A stretch of 64,000 nucleotides of DNA. Source: Hippasteria phrygiana (lineage: Eukaryota; Echinodermata; Asteroidea; Valvatida; Goniasteridae). Below the pieces are notes generated by a model. The model saw only the letters and a list, made by a program, of their open reading frames with translations. It did not search any database and had not been told where the DNA came from. Position 1 is the first letter of the stretch. Each line of letters opens with the position of its first letter. Positions 25,057 through 38,498 of the stretch are shown here, one piece after another. The DNA lies in NCBI GenBank assembly GCA_037893225.1, contig JAZGUH010000281.1, positions 124,001 to 188,000 of the forward strand, given 5' to 3'. Both the position numbers and the translations under genes were made by a program.

Positions 25057-28000
25057 TTATGAATGAGTAAAGCAAGTCCATACCCCAGGGAATTTGACAG
25101 GCATGGAGCAATAAATAGAAGGTAATATGCACACAGATGGTGGCCGGAAAGAAAATAAACATTGCGAGGTTTGAATTTTCTCCACACGTTTTAACTCTAA
25201 GAAGCCGCCGATAATTGCAACATGTAGCGCCAGATCTAAGCTATCCATACATGTCAAAATTACTGAATTTGGTTGATATTTCATGCAATTATGAATGAGT
25301 AAAGCAAGTCCATACCCCAGGGAATTTGACAGGCATGGAGCAATAAATAAAAGGTAATCTGCACACAGATGGTGGCCGGGAAGAAAATAAACATTGCGAG
25401 GTTTGAATTTTCTCCACAAGTGTTAACTCTAAGAAGCCGCCGATAATTGCAACATGTAGCGCCAGATCTAAGCTATCCATACATGTCAAAATTACTGAAT
25501 TTGGTTGATATTTCATGCAATTATGAATGAGTAAAGCAAGTCCATACCCCAGGGAATTTGACAGGCATGGAGCAATATATAAGAGGTAATCTGCACACAG
25601 ATGGTGGCCGGGAAGAAAATAAACATTGCGAGGTTTGAATTTTCTCCACAAGTGTTAACTCTAAGAAGCCGCCGATAATTGCAACATGTAGCGCCAGATC
25701 TAAGCTATCCATACATGTCAAAATTACTGAATTTGGTTGATATTTCATGCAATTATGAATGAGTAAAGCAAGTCCATACCCCAGGGAATTTGACAGGCAT
25801 GGAGCAATAAATAAAAGGTAATCTGCACACAGATGGTGGCCGGGAAGAAAATAAACATTGCGAGGTTTGAATTTTCTCCACAAGTGTTAACTCTAAGAAG
25901 CCGCCGATAATTGCAACATGTAGCGCCAGATCTAAGCTATCCATACATGTCAAAATTACTGAATTTGGTTGATATTTCATGCAATTATGAATGAGTAAAG
26001 CAAGTCCATACACCAGGGAATTTGACATGCATGGAGCAATAAATAGACGGTAACATGTACACAGATGTTGGCCGGGAAGAAAATAAACATTGCGAGGTTT
26101 GAATGTTCTCCACAAGTTTTAACTCTAAGAAGCCGCCGATAATTGCAACATGTAGCGCCAGATCTAAGCTATCCATACATGTCAAAATTACTGAATTTGG
26201 TTGATATTTCATGCAATTATGAATGAGTAAAGCAAGTCCATACCCCAGGGAATTTGACAGGCATGGAGCAATAAATAAAAGGTAATCTGCACACAGATGG
26301 TGGCCGGGAAGAAAATAAACATTGCGAGGTTTGAATTTTCTCCACAAGTGTTAACTCTAAGAAGCCGCCGATAATTGCAACATGTAGCGCCAGATCTAAG
26401 CTATCCATACATGTCAAAATTACTGAATTTGGTTGATATTTCATGCAATTATGAATGAGTAAAGCAAGTCCATACCCCAGGGAATTTGACAGGCATGGAG
26501 CAATAAATAAAAGGTAATCTGCACACAGATGGTGGCCGGGAAGAAAATAAACATTGCGAGGTTTGAATTTTCTCCACAAGTGTTAACTCTAAGAAGCCGC
26601 CGATAATTGCAACATGTAGCGCCAGATCTAAGCTATCCATACATGTCAAAATTACTGAATTTGGTTGATATTTCATGCAATTATGAATGAGTAAAGCAAG
26701 TCCATACACCAGGGAATTTGACATGCATGGAGCAATAAATAGACGGTAATATGTACACAGATGTTGGCCGGAAAGAAAATAAACATTGCGAGGTTTGAAT
26801 TTTATAAACAAGTTTTAACTCTAGGAAGCCGCCAATGATTGCAACATGTAGCGCCAGATCTAAGCTATCCATACATGTCAAAATTACTGTATTTGGTTGA
26901 TATTTCATGCAATTATGAATGAGTAGAGCAAGTCCATACCCCAGGGAATTTGACAGGCATGGAGCAATAAATAGAAGGTAATATGCACACAGATGTTGGC
27001 CGGAAAGAAAATAAACATTGCGAGGTTTGAATTTTCTCCACAAGTGTTAACTCTAAGAAGCCGCCGATAATTGCAACATGTAGCGCCAGATCTAAGCTAT
27101 CCATACATGTAAAAATTACTGAATTTGGTTGATATTTCATGCAATTATGAATGAGTAAAGCAAGTCCATACCCCAGGGAATTTGACAGGCATGGAGCAAT
27201 AAATAAAAGGTAATCTGCACACAGATGGTGGCCGGGAAGAAAATAAACATTGCGAGGTTTGAATTTTCTCCACAAGTGTTAACTCTAAGAAGCCGCCGAT
27301 AATTGCAACATGTAGCGCCAGATCTAAGCTATCCATACATGTCAAAATTACTGAATTTGGTTGATATTTCATGCAATTATGAATGAGTAAAGCAAGTCAT
27401 ACCCTAGGGAATTTGACATGCATGGAGCAATAAATAGACGGTAACATGTACACAGATGTTGGCCGGGAAGAAAATAAACATTGCGAGGTTTGAATTTTCT
27501 CCACAAGTGTTAACTCTAAGAAGCCGCCGATAATTGCAACATGTAGCGCCAGATCTAAGCTATCCATACATGTCAAAATTACTGAATTTGGTTGATATTT
27601 CATGCAATTATGAATGAGTAAAGCAAGTCCATACCCCAGGGAATTTGACAGGCATGGAGCAATAAATAAAAGGTAATCTGCACACAGATGGTGGCCGGGA
27701 AGAAAATAAACATTGCGAGGTTTGAATTTTCTCCACAAGTGTTAACTCTAAGAAGCCGCCGATAATTGCAACATGTAGCGCCAGATCTAAGCTATCCATA
27801 CATGTCAAAATTACTGAATTTGGTTGATAGTTCATGCAATTATGAATGAGTAAAGCAAGTCCATACACCAGGGAATTTGACATGCATGGAGCAATAAATA
27901 GACGGTAATATGTACACAGATGTTGGCCGGAAAGAAAATAAACATTGCGAGGTTTGAATTTTATAAACAAGTTTTAACTCTAGGAAGCCGCCAATGATTG

Positions 28001-28303
28001 CAACATGTAGCGCCAGATCTAAGCTATCCATACATGTCAAAATTACTGTATTTGGTTGATATTTCATGCAATTATGAATGAGTAGAGCAAGTCCATACCC
28101 CAGGGAATTTGACAGGCATGGAGCAATAAATAAAAGGTAATCTGCACACAGATGGTGGCCGGGAAGAAAATAAACATTGCGAGGTTTGAATTTTCTCCAC
28201 AAGTGTTAACTCTAAGAAGCCGCCGATAATTGCAACATGTAGCGCCAGATCTAAGCTATCCATACATGTCAAAATTACTGAATTTGGTTGATATTTCATG
28301 CAA
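25057..28303. repeat. 14-monomer block (3247 bp), copy 2
   Basis: Adjacent direct copy of 21810-25056, sharing B with CCGGGAAG (25985) and A with TTGATAGTTC (27608). It ends in a different chimeric monomer at 28072, with an F head (AGTAGAGC) and an A tail (AATAAATAAAAGG). Confidence 0.93.
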
Positions 28304-28997
28304 TTATGAATGAGTAAAGCAAGTCATACCCCAGGGAATTTGACATGCATGGAGCAATAAATAGACGGTAACATGTACACAGATGTTGGCCGGGAAGAAA
28401 ATAAACATTGCGAGGTTTGAATTTTCTCCACAAGTGTTAACTCTAAGAAGCCGCCGATAATTGCAACATGTAGCGCCAGATCTAAGCTATCCATACATGT
28501 AAAAATTACTGAATTTGGTTGATATTTCATGCAATTATGAATGAGTAAAGCAAGTCCATACCCCAGGGAATTTGACAGGCATGGAGCAATAAATAAAAGG
28601 TAATCTGCACACAGATGGTGGCCGGGAAGAAAATAAACATTGCGAGGTTTGAATTTTCTCCACAAGTTTTAACTCTAAGAAGCCGCCGATAATTGCAACA
28701 TGTAGCGCCAGATCTAAGCTATCCATACATGTCAAAATTACTGAATTTGGTTGATATTTCATGCAATTATGAATGAGTAAAGCAAGTCATACCCTAGGGA
28801 ATTTGACATGCATGGAGCAATAAATAGACGGTAACATGTACACAGATGTTGGCCGGGAAGAAAATAAACATTGCGAGGTTTGAATTTTCTCCACAAGTGT
28901 TAATTCTAAGAAGCCGCCGATAATTGCAACATGTAGCGCCAGATCTAAGCTATCCATACATGTCAAAATTACTGAATTTGGTTGATATTTCATGCAA
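28304..28997. repeat. Three linking monomers C', A', C
   Basis: Monomers at 28304 (231 bp), 28535 and 28767 (231 bp) follow the 14-mer pair and lead into D' at 28998. The first has AGTCATACCCC with GACATGC and ends in ATGTAAAAATT. Confidence 0.85.
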
Positions 28998-31316
28998 TTA
29001 TGAATGAGTAAAGCAAGTCCATACCCCAGGGAATTTGACAGGCATGGAGCAATAAATAGAAGGTAATATGCACACAGATGGTGGCCGGAAAGAAAATAAA
29101 CATTGCGAGGTTTGAATTTTCTCCACACGTTTTAACTCTAAGAAGCCGCCGATAATTGCAACATGTAGCGCCAGATCTAAGCTATCCATACATGTCAAAA
29201 TTACTGAATTTGGTTGATATTTCATGCAATTATGAATGAGTAAAGCAAGTCCATACCCCAGGGAATTTGACAGGCATGGAGCAATAAATAAAAGGTAATC
29301 TGCACACAGATGGTGGCCGGGAAGAAAATAAACATTGCGAGGTTTGAATTTTCTCCACAAGTGTTAACTCTAAGAAGCCGCCGATAATTGCAACATGTAG
29401 CGCCAGATCTAAGCTATCCATACATGTCAAAATTACTGAATTTGGTTGATATTTCATGCAATTATGAATGAGTAAAGCAAGTCCATACCCCAGGGAATTT
29501 GACAGGCATGGAGCAATATATAAGAGGTAATCTGCACACAGATGGTGGCCGGGAAGAAAATAAACATTGCGAGGTTTGAATTTTCTCCACAAGTGTTAAC
29601 TCTAAGAAGCCGCCGATAATTGCAACATGTAGCGCCAGATCTAAGCTATCCATACATGTCAAAATTACTGAATTTGGTTGATATTTCATGCAATTATGAA
29701 TGAGTAAAGCAAGTCCATACCCCAGGGAATTTGACAGGCATGGAGCAATAAATAAAAGGTAATCTGCACACAGATGGTGGCCGGGAAGAAAATAAACATT
29801 GCGAGGTTTGAATTTTCTCCACAAGTGTTAACTCTAAGAAGCCGCCGATAATTGCAACATGTAGCGCCAGATCTAAGCTATCCATACATGTCAAAATTAC
29901 TGAATTTGGTTAATATTTCATGCAATTATGAATGAGTAAAGCAAGTCCATACACCAGGGAATTTGACATGCATGGAGCAATAAATAGACGGTAACATGTA
30001 CACAGATGTTGGCCGGAAAGAAAATAAACATTGCGAGGTTTGAATGTTCTCCACAAGTTTTAACTCTAAGAAGCCGCCGATAATTGCAACATGTAGCGCC
30101 AGATCTAAGCTATCCATACATGTCAAAATTACTGAATTTGGTTGATATTTCATGCAATTATGAATGAGTAAAGCAAGTCCATACCCCAGGGAATTTGACA
30201 GGCATGGAGCAATAAATAAAAGGTAATCTGCACACAGATGGTGGCCGGGAAGAAAATAAACATTGCGAGGTTTGAATTTTCTCCACAAGTGTTAACTCTA
30301 AGAAGCCGCCGATAATTGCAACATGTAGCGCCAGATCTAAGCTATCCATACATGTCAAAATTACTGAATTTGGTTGATATTTCATGCAATTATGAATGAG
30401 TAAAGCAAGTCCATACACCAGGGAATTTGACATGCATGGAGCAATAAATAGACGGTAATATGTACACAGATGTTGGCCGGAAAGAAAATAAACATTGCGA
30501 GGTTTGAATTTTATAAACAAGTTTTAACTCTAGGAAGCCGCCAATGATTGCAACATGTAGCGCCAGATCTAAGCTATCCATACATGTCAAAATTACTGTA
30601 TTTGGTTGATATTTCATGCAATTATGAATGAGTAGAGCAAGTCCATACCCCAGGGAATTTGACAGGCATGGAGCAATAAATAGAAGGTAATATGCACACA
30701 GATGTTGGCCGGAAAGAAAATAAACATTGCGAGGTTTGAATTTTCTCCACAAGTGTTAACTCTAAGAAGCCGCCGATAATTGCAACATGTAGCGCCAGAT
30801 CTAAGCTATCCATACATGTAAAAATTACTGAATTTGGTTGATATTTCATGCAATTATGAATGAGTAAAGCAAGTCCATACCCCAGGGAATTTGACAGGCA
30901 TGGAGCAATAAATAAAAGGTAATCTGCACACAGATGGTGGCCGGGAAGAAAATAAACATTGCGAGGTTTGAATTTTCTCCACAAGTTTTAACTCTAAGAA
31001 GCCGCCGATAATTGCAACATGTAGCGCCAGATCTAAGCTATCCATACATGTCAAAATTACTGAATTTGGTTGATATTTCATGCAATTATGAATGAGTAAA
31101 GCAAGTCATACCCTAGGGAATTTGACATGCATGGAGCAATAAATAGACGGTAACATGTACACAGATGTTGGCCGGGAAGAAAATAAACATTGCGAGGTTT
31201 GAATTTTCTCCACAAGTGTTAATTCTAAGAAGCCGCCGATAATTGCAACATGTAGCGCCAGATCTAAGCTATCCATACATGTCAAAATTACTGAATTTGG
31301 TTGATATTTCATGCAA
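28998..31316. repeat. 10-monomer segment D'-A-G-A-B-A-E-F-A'-C (2319 bp)
   Basis: Ten monomers from 28998 with one 231-mer. The second A (29694) has a private GGTTAATATTT near 29910. Its first five types match the start of the 14-mer block, and its last four match the E-F-A'-C run found before other D' monomers, so it is a join of two older cassettes. Confidence 0.87.
29462..29693. repeat. Reference monomer, type G
   Basis: Like type A but with CAATATATAAGAGG in place of CAATAAATAAAAGG. G follows D in the C'-D-G cassette and follows A in the 14-mer, 13-mer and 7-mer blocks. Confidence 0.9.
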
Positions 31317-33169
31317 TTATGAATGAGTAAAGCAAGTCCATACCCCAGGGAATTTGACAGGCATGGAGCAATAAATAGAAGGTAATATGCACACAGATGG
31401 TGGCCGGAAAGAAAATAAACATTGCGAGGTTTGAATTTTCTCCACACGTTTTAACTCTAAGAAGCCGCCGATAATTGCAACATGTAGCGCCAGATCTAAG
31501 CTATCCATACATGTCAAAATTACTGAATTTGGTTGATATTTCATGCAATTATGAATGAGTAAAGCAAGTCCATACCCCAGGGAATTTGACAGGCATGGAG
31601 CAATAAATAAAAGGTAATCTGCACACAGATGGTGGCCGGGAAGAAAATAAACATTGCGAGGTTTGAATTTTCTCCACAAGTGTTAACTCTAAGAAGCCGC
31701 CGATAATTGCAACATGTAGCGCCAGATCTAAGCTATCCATACATGTAAAAATTACTGAATTTGGTTGATATTTCATGCAATTATGAATGAGTAAATCAAG
31801 TCATACCCCAGGGAATTTGACATGCATGGAGCAATAAATAGACGGTAACATGTACACAGATGTTGGCCGGGAAGAAAATAAACATTGCGAGGTTTGAATT
31901 TTCTCCACAAGTGTTAACTCTAAGAAGCCGCCGATAATTGCAACATGTAGCGCCAGATCTAAGCTATCCATACATGTCAAAATTACTGAATTTGGTTGAT
32001 ATTTCATGCAATTATGAATGAGTAAAGCAAGTCCATACACCAGGGAATTTGACATGCATGGAGCAATAAATAGACGGTAACATGTACACAGATGTTGGCC
32101 GGAAAGAAAATAAACATTGCGAGGTTTGAATGTTCTCCACAAGTTTTAACTCTAAGAAGCCGCCGATAATTGCAACATGTAGCGCCAGATCTAAGCTATC
32201 CATACATGTCAAAATTACTGAATTTGGTTGATATTTCATGCAATTATGAATGAGTAAAGCAAGTCCATACCCCAGGGAATTTGACATGCATGGAGCAATA
32301 AATAAAAGGTAATCTGCACACAGATGGTGGCCGGGAAGAAAATAAACATTGCGAGGTTTGAATTTTCTCCACAAGTGTTAAATCTAAGAAGCCGCCGATA
32401 ATTGCAACATGTAGCGCCAGATCTAAGCTATCCATACATGTCAAAATTACTGAATTTGGTTGATATTTCATGCAATTATGAATGAGTAAAGCAAGTCATA
32501 CCCTAGGGAATTTGACATGCATGGAGCAATAAATAGACGGTAACATGTACACAGATGTTGGCCGGGAAGAAAATAAACATTGCGAGGTTTGAATTTTCTC
32601 CACAAGTGTTAACTCTAAGAAGCCGCCGATAATTGCAACATGTAGCGCCAGATCTAAGCTATCCATACATGTAAAAATTACTGAATTTGGTTGATATTTC
32701 ATGCAATTATGAATGAGTAAAGCAAGTCCATACCCCAGGGAATTTGACAGGCATGGAGCAATAAATAAAAGGTAATCTGCACACAGATGGTGGCCGGGAA
32801 GAAAATAAACATTGCGAGGTTTGAATTTTCTCCACAAGTTTTAACTCTAAGAAGCCGCCGATAATTGCAACATGTAGCGCCAGATCTAAGCTATCCATAC
32901 ATGTCAAAATTACTGAATTTGGTTGATATTTCATGCAATTATGAATGAGTAAAGCAAGTCATACCCTAGGGAATTTGACATGCATGGAGCAATAAATAGA
33001 CGGTAACATGTACACAGATGTTGGCCGGGAAGAAAATAAACATTGCGAGGTTTGAATTTTCTCCACAAGTGTTAATTCTAAGAAGCCGCCGATAATTGCA
33101 ACATGTAGCGCCAGATCTAAGCTATCCATACATGTCAAAATTACTGAATTTGGTTGATATTTCATGCAA
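31317..33169. repeat. 8-monomer HOR (1853 bp), first copy
   Basis: Order D' (31317), A with ATGTAAAA (31549), C' (31781), B (32012), AT (32244), C with ATGTAAAA (32476), A' (32707), C with TTAATTCT (32939). Three 231-mers give 1853 bp. The same eight types in the same order recur at 35024, 38499, 41742 and 45217. Confidence 0.92.
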
Positions 33170-35023
33170 TTATGAATGAGTAAAGCAAGTCCATACCCCA
33201 GGGAATTTGACAGGCATGGAGCAATAAATAGAAGGTAATATGCACACAGATGGTGGCCGGAAAGAAAATAAACATTGCGAGGTTTGAATTTTCTCCACAC
33301 GTTTTAACTCTAAGAAGCCGCCGATAATTGCAACATGTAGCGCCAGATCTAAGCTATCCATACATGTAAAAATTACTGAATTTGGTTGATATTTCATGCA
33401 ATTATGAATGAGTAAAGCAAGTCCATACCCCAGGGAATTTGACAGGCATGGAGCAATAAATAAAAGGTAATCTGCACACAGATGGTGGCCGGGAAGAAAA
33501 TAAACATTGCGAGGTTTGAATTTTCTCCACAAGTTTTAACTCTAAGAAGCCGCCGATAATTGCAACATGTAGCGCCAGATCTAAGCTATCCATACATGTC
33601 AAAATTACTGAATTTGGTTGATATTTCATGCAATTATGAATGAGTAAAGCAAGTCATACCCTAGGGAATTTGACATGCATGGAGCAATAAATAGACGGTA
33701 ACATGTACACAGATGTTGGCCGGAAAGAAAATAAACATTGCGAGGTTTGAATGTTCTCCACAAGTTTTAACTCTAAGAAGCCGCCGATAATTGCAACATG
33801 TAGCGCCAGATCTAAGCTATCCATACATGTCGAAATTACTGAATTTGGTTGATATTTCATGCAATTATGAATGAGTAAAGCAAGTCCATACCCCAGGGAA
33901 TTTGACAGGCATGGAGCAATAAATAAAAGGTAATCTGCACACAGATGGTGGCCGGGAAGAAAATAAACATTGCGAGGTTTGAATTTTCTCCACAAGTGTT
34001 AACTCTAAGAAGCCGCCGATAATTGCAACATGTAGCGCCAGATCTAAGCTATCCATACATGTCAAAATTACTGAATTTGGTTGATATTTCATGCAATTAT
34101 GAATGAGTAAAGCAAGTCCATACACCAGGGAATTTGACATGCATGGAGCAATAAATAGACGGTAATATGTACACAGATGTTGGCCGGAAAGAAAATAAAC
34201 ATTGCGAGGTTTGAATTTTATAAACAAGTTTTAACTCTAGGAAGCCGCCAATGATTGCAACATGTAGCGCCAGATCTAAGCTATCCATACATGTCAAAAT
34301 TACTGTATTTGGTTGATATTTCATGCAATTATGAATGAGTAGAGCAAGTCCATACCCCAGGGAATTTGACAGGCATGGAGCAATAAATAGAAGGTAATAT
34401 GCACACAGATGTTGGCCGGAAAGAAAATAAACATTGCGAGGTTTGAATTTTCTCCACAAGTGTTAACTCTAAGAAGCCGCCGATAATTGCAACATGTAGC
34501 GCCAGATCTAAGCTATCCATACATGTAAAAATTACTGAATTTGGTTGATATTTCATGCAATTATGAATGAGTAAAGCAAGTCCATACCCCAGGGAATTTG
34601 ACAGGCATGGAGCAATAAATAAAAGGTAATCTGCACACAGATGGTGGCCGGGAAGAAAATAAACATTGCGAGGTTTGAATTTTCTCCACAAGTTTTAACT
34701 CTAAGAAGCCGCCGATAATTGCAACATGTAGCGCCAGATCTAAGCTATCCATACATGTCAAAATTACTGAATTTGGTTGATATTTCATGCAATTATGAAT
34801 GAGTAAAGCAAGTCATACCCTAGGGAATTTGACATGCATGGAGCAATAAATAGACGGTAACATGTACACAGATGTTGGCCGGGAAGAAAATAAACATTGC
34901 GAGGTTTGAATTTTCTCCACAAGTGTTAATTCTAAGAAGCCGCCGATAATTGCAACATGTAGCGCCAGATCTAAGCTATCCATACATGTCAAAATTACTG
35001 AATTTGGTTGATATTTCATGCAA
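33170..35023. repeat. 8-monomer variant segment (1854 bp)
   Basis: It starts with D' and ends with A'-C like the HOR, but the middle is different: D' (33170), A' (33402), C-head/B-tail chimera (33634), A (33865), E (34097), F (34329), A' (34561), C (34793). The chimera has AGTCATACCCTAGG at its head and CCGGAAAG with GAATGTTCTCC at its tail. Confidence 0.88.
34097..34560. repeat. Reference E-F dimer (464 bp)
   Basis: E (34097-34328): CCATACACC, GACATGC, TAATATGT, TTTTATAAACAAG, CTAGGAAG, GCCAATGATTG, CTGTATTT. F (34329-34560): AGTAGAGC, CCATACCCC, AATAGAAGG, TAATATGC, GATGTTGG, CCGGAAAG, AAGTGTTAAC, ATGTAAAA. The same E-F order occurs at 10916, 15552, 18565, 23434, 26681, 30390, 48924 and 57967. 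At 24593 and 27840, E is followed by an F-headed chimera. Confidence 0.9.
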
Positions 35024-35255
35024 TTATGAATGAGTAAAGCAAGTCCATACCCCAGGGAATTTGACAGGCATGGAGCAATAAATAGAAGGTAATATGCACA
35101 CAGATGGTGGCCGGAAAGAAAATAAACATTGCGAGGTTTGAATTTTCTCCACACGTTTTAACTCTAAGAAGCCGCCGATAATTGCAACATGTAGCGCCAG
35201 ATCTAAGCTATCCATACATGTCAAAATTACTGAATTTGGTTGATATTTCATGCAA
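35024..35255. repeat. Reference monomer, type D' (HOR start marker)
   Basis: Diagnostic sites: AATAGAAGG, TAATATGC, GATGGTGG, CCGGAAAG and the private CCACACGTTTT. Fifteen copies start at 19492, 21810, 25057, 28998, 31317, 33170, 35024, 36877, 38499, 40352, 41742, 43595, 45217, 47070 and 49851, so D' gives a natural phase for the HORs. Type D is the same but with GATGTTGG and CCACAAGTTTT. Confidence 0.92.
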
Positions 35256-35718
35256 TTATGAATGAGTAAAGCAAGTCCATACCCCAGGGAATTTGACAGG
35301 CATGGAGCAATAAATAAAAGGTAATCTGCACACAGATGGTGGCCGGGAAGAAAATAAACATTGCGAGGTTTGAATTTTCTCCACAAGTGTTAACTCTAAG
35401 AAGCCGCCGATAATTGCAACATGTAGCGCCAGATCTAAGCTATCCATACATGTAAAAATTACTGAATTTGGTTGATATTTCATGCAATTATGAATGAGTA
35501 AATCAAGTCATACCCCAGGGAATTTGACATGCATGGAGCAATAAATAGACGGTAACATGTACACAGATGTTGGCCGGGAAGAAAATAAACATTGCGAGGT
35601 TTGAATTTTCTCCACAAGTGTTAACTCTAAGAAGCCGCCGATAATTGCAACATGTAGCGCCAGATCTAAGCTATCCATACATGTCAAAATTACTGAATTT
35701 GGTTGATATTTCATGCAA

Positions 35719-35950
35719 TTATGAATGAGTAAAGCAAGTCCATACACCAGGGAATTTGACATGCATGGAGCAATAAATAGACGGTAACATGTACACAGAT
35801 GTTGGCCGGAAAGAAAATAAACATTGCGAGGTTTGAATGTTCTCCACAAGTTTTAACTCTAAGAAGCCGCCGATAATTGCAACATGTAGCGCCAGATCTA
35901 AGCTATCCATACATGTCAAAATTACTGAATTTGGTTGATATTTCATGCAA
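35719..35950. repeat. Reference monomer, type B
   Basis: Diagnostic sites: CCATACACC, GACATGC, AGACGG, TAACATGT, GATGTTGG, CCGGAAAG, GAATGTTCTCC (only B has this G), AAGTTTTAAC. It lies upstream of an A or AT monomer in most cassettes. Confidence 0.9.
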
Positions 35951-36645
35951 TTATGAATGAGTAAAGCAAGTCCATACCCCAGGGAATTTGACATGCATGG
36001 AGCAATAAATAAAAGGTAATCTGCACACAGATGGTGGCCGGGAAGAAAATAAACATTGCGAGGTTTGAATTTTCTCCACAAGTGTTAAATCTAAGAAGCC
36101 GCCGATAATTGCAACATGTAGCGCCAGATCTAAGCTATCCATACATGTCAAAATTACTGAATTTGGTTGATATTTCATGCAATTATGAATGAGTAAAGCA
36201 AGTCATACCCTAGGGAATTTGACATGCATGGAGCAATAAATAGACGGTAACATGTACACAGATGTTGGCCGGGAAGAAAATAAACATTGCGAGGTTTGAA
36301 TTTTCTCCACAAGTGTTAACTCTAAGAAGCCGCCGATAATTGCAACATGTAGCGCCAGATCTAAGCTATCCATACATGTAAAAATTACTGAATTTGGTTG
36401 ATATTTCATGCAATTATGAATGAGTAAAGCAAGTCCATACCCCAGGGAATTTGACAGGCATGGAGCAATAAATAAAAGGTAATCTGCACACAGATGGTGG
36501 CCGGGAAGAAAATAAACATTGCGAGGTTTGAATTTTCTCCACAAGTTTTAACTCTAAGAAGCCGCCGATAATTGCAACATGTAGCGCCAGATCTAAGCTA
36601 TCCATACATGTCAAAATTACTGAATTTGGTTGATATTTCATGCAA

Positions 36646-36876
36646 TTATGAATGAGTAAAGCAAGTCATACCCTAGGGAATTTGACATGCATGGAGCAAT
36701 AAATAGACGGTAACATGTACACAGATGTTGGCCGGGAAGAAAATAAACATTGCGAGGTTTGAATTTTCTCCACAAGTGTTAATTCTAAGAAGCCGCCGAT
36801 AATTGCAACATGTAGCGCCAGATCTAAGCTATCCATACATGTCAAAATTACTGAATTTGGTTGATATTTCATGCAA
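36646..36876. repeat. Reference monomer, type C (231 bp)
   Basis: Diagnostic sites: AGTCATACCCTAGG (one C deleted, CCTAGG instead of CCCAGG), GACATGC, AGACGG, TAACATGT, CCGGGAAG, AAGTGTTAATTCT. Other C copies have TTAACTCT. Type C' differs in AGTAAATCAAGTC and CCCCAGG. Confidence 0.9.
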
Positions 36877-38498
36877 TTATGAATGAGTAAAGCAAGTCCA
36901 TACCCCAGGGAATTTGACAGGCATGGAGCAATAAATAGAAGGTAATATGCACACAGATGGTGGCCGGAAAGAAAATAAACATTGCGAGGTTTTAATTTTC
37001 TCCACACGTTTTAACTCTAAGAAGCCGCCGATAATTGCAACATGTAGCGCCAGATCTAAGCTATCCATACATGTCAAAATTACTGAATTTGGTTGATATT
37101 TCATGCAATTATGAATGAGTAAAGCAAGTCCATACCCCAGGGAATTTGACAGGCATGGAGCAATAAATAAAAGGTAATCTGCACACAGATGGTGGCCGGG
37201 AAGAAAATAAACATTGCGAGGTTTGAATTTTCTCCACAAGTGTTAACTCTAAGAAGCCGCCGATAATTGCAACATGTAGCGCCAGATCTAAGCTATCCAT
37301 ACATGTAAAAATTACTGAATTTGGTTGATATTTCATGCAATTATGAATGAGTAAATCAAGTCATACCCCAGGGAATTTGACATGCATGGAGCAATAAATA
37401 GACGGTAACATGTACACAGATGTTGGCCGGGAAGAAAATAAACATTGCGAGGTTTGAATTTTCTCCACAAGTGTTAACTCTAAGAAGCCGCCGATAATTG
37501 CAACATGTAGCGCCAGATCTAAGCTATCCATACATGTCAAAATTACTGAATTTGGTTGATATTTCATGCAATTATGAATGAGTAAAGCAAGTCCATACAC
37601 CAGGGAATTTGACATGCATGGAGCAATAAATAGACGGTAACATGTACACAGATGTTGGCCGGAAAGAAAATAAACATTGCGAGGTTTGAATGTTCTCCAC
37701 AAGTTTTAACTCTAAGAAGCCGCCGATAATTGCAACATGTAGCGCCAGATCTAAGCTATCCATACATGTCAAAATTACTGAATTTGGTTGATATTTCATG
37801 CAATTATGAATGAGTAAAGCAAGTCCATACCCCAGGGAATTTGACATGCATGGAGCAATAAATAAAAGGTAATCTGCACACAGATGGTGGCCGGGAAGAA
37901 AATAAACATTGCGAGGTTTGAATTTTCTCCACAAGTGTTAAATCTAAGAAGCCGCCGACAATTGCAACATGTAGCGCCAGATCTAAGCTATCCATACATG
38001 TCAAAATTACTGAATTTGGTTGATATTTCATGCAATTATGAATGAGTAAAGCAAGTCATACCCTAGGGAATTTGACATGCATGGAGCAATAAATAGACGG
38101 TAACATGTACACAGATGTTGGCCGGGAAGAAAATAAACATTGCGAGGTTTGAATTTTCTCCACAAGTGTTAACTCTAAGAAGCCGCCGATAATTGCAACA
38201 TGTAGCGCCAGATCTAAGCTATCCATACATGTAAAAATTACTGAATTTGGTTGATATTTCATGCAATTATGAATGAGTAAAGCAAGTCCATACCCTAGGG
38301 AATTTGACATGCATGGAGCAATAAATAAAAGGTAATCTGCACACAGATGGTGGCCGGGAAGAAAATAAACATTGCGAGGTTTGAATTTTCTCCACAAGTG
38401 TTAACTCTAAGAAGCCGCCGATAATTGCAACATGTAGCGCCAGATCTAAGCTATCCATACATGTCAAAATTACTGAATTTGGTTGATATTTCATGCAA

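Larger units (their letters stand above)
35024..38498. repeat. HOR super-unit 1: 8-mer (35024-36876) + 7-mer (36877-38498), 3475 bp
   Basis: The 8-mer is D'-A-C'-B-AT-C-A'-C. The 7-mer repeats the first six types, then has a chimera at 38267 (CCATACCCTAGG, GACATGC, then AATAAATAAAAGG) in place of A'-C. The AT monomer of the 7-mer (37804) has GCCGACAATTG; the AT of the 8-mer has GCCGATAATTG. A private G-to-T change lies at 36993. Confidence 0.93.
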
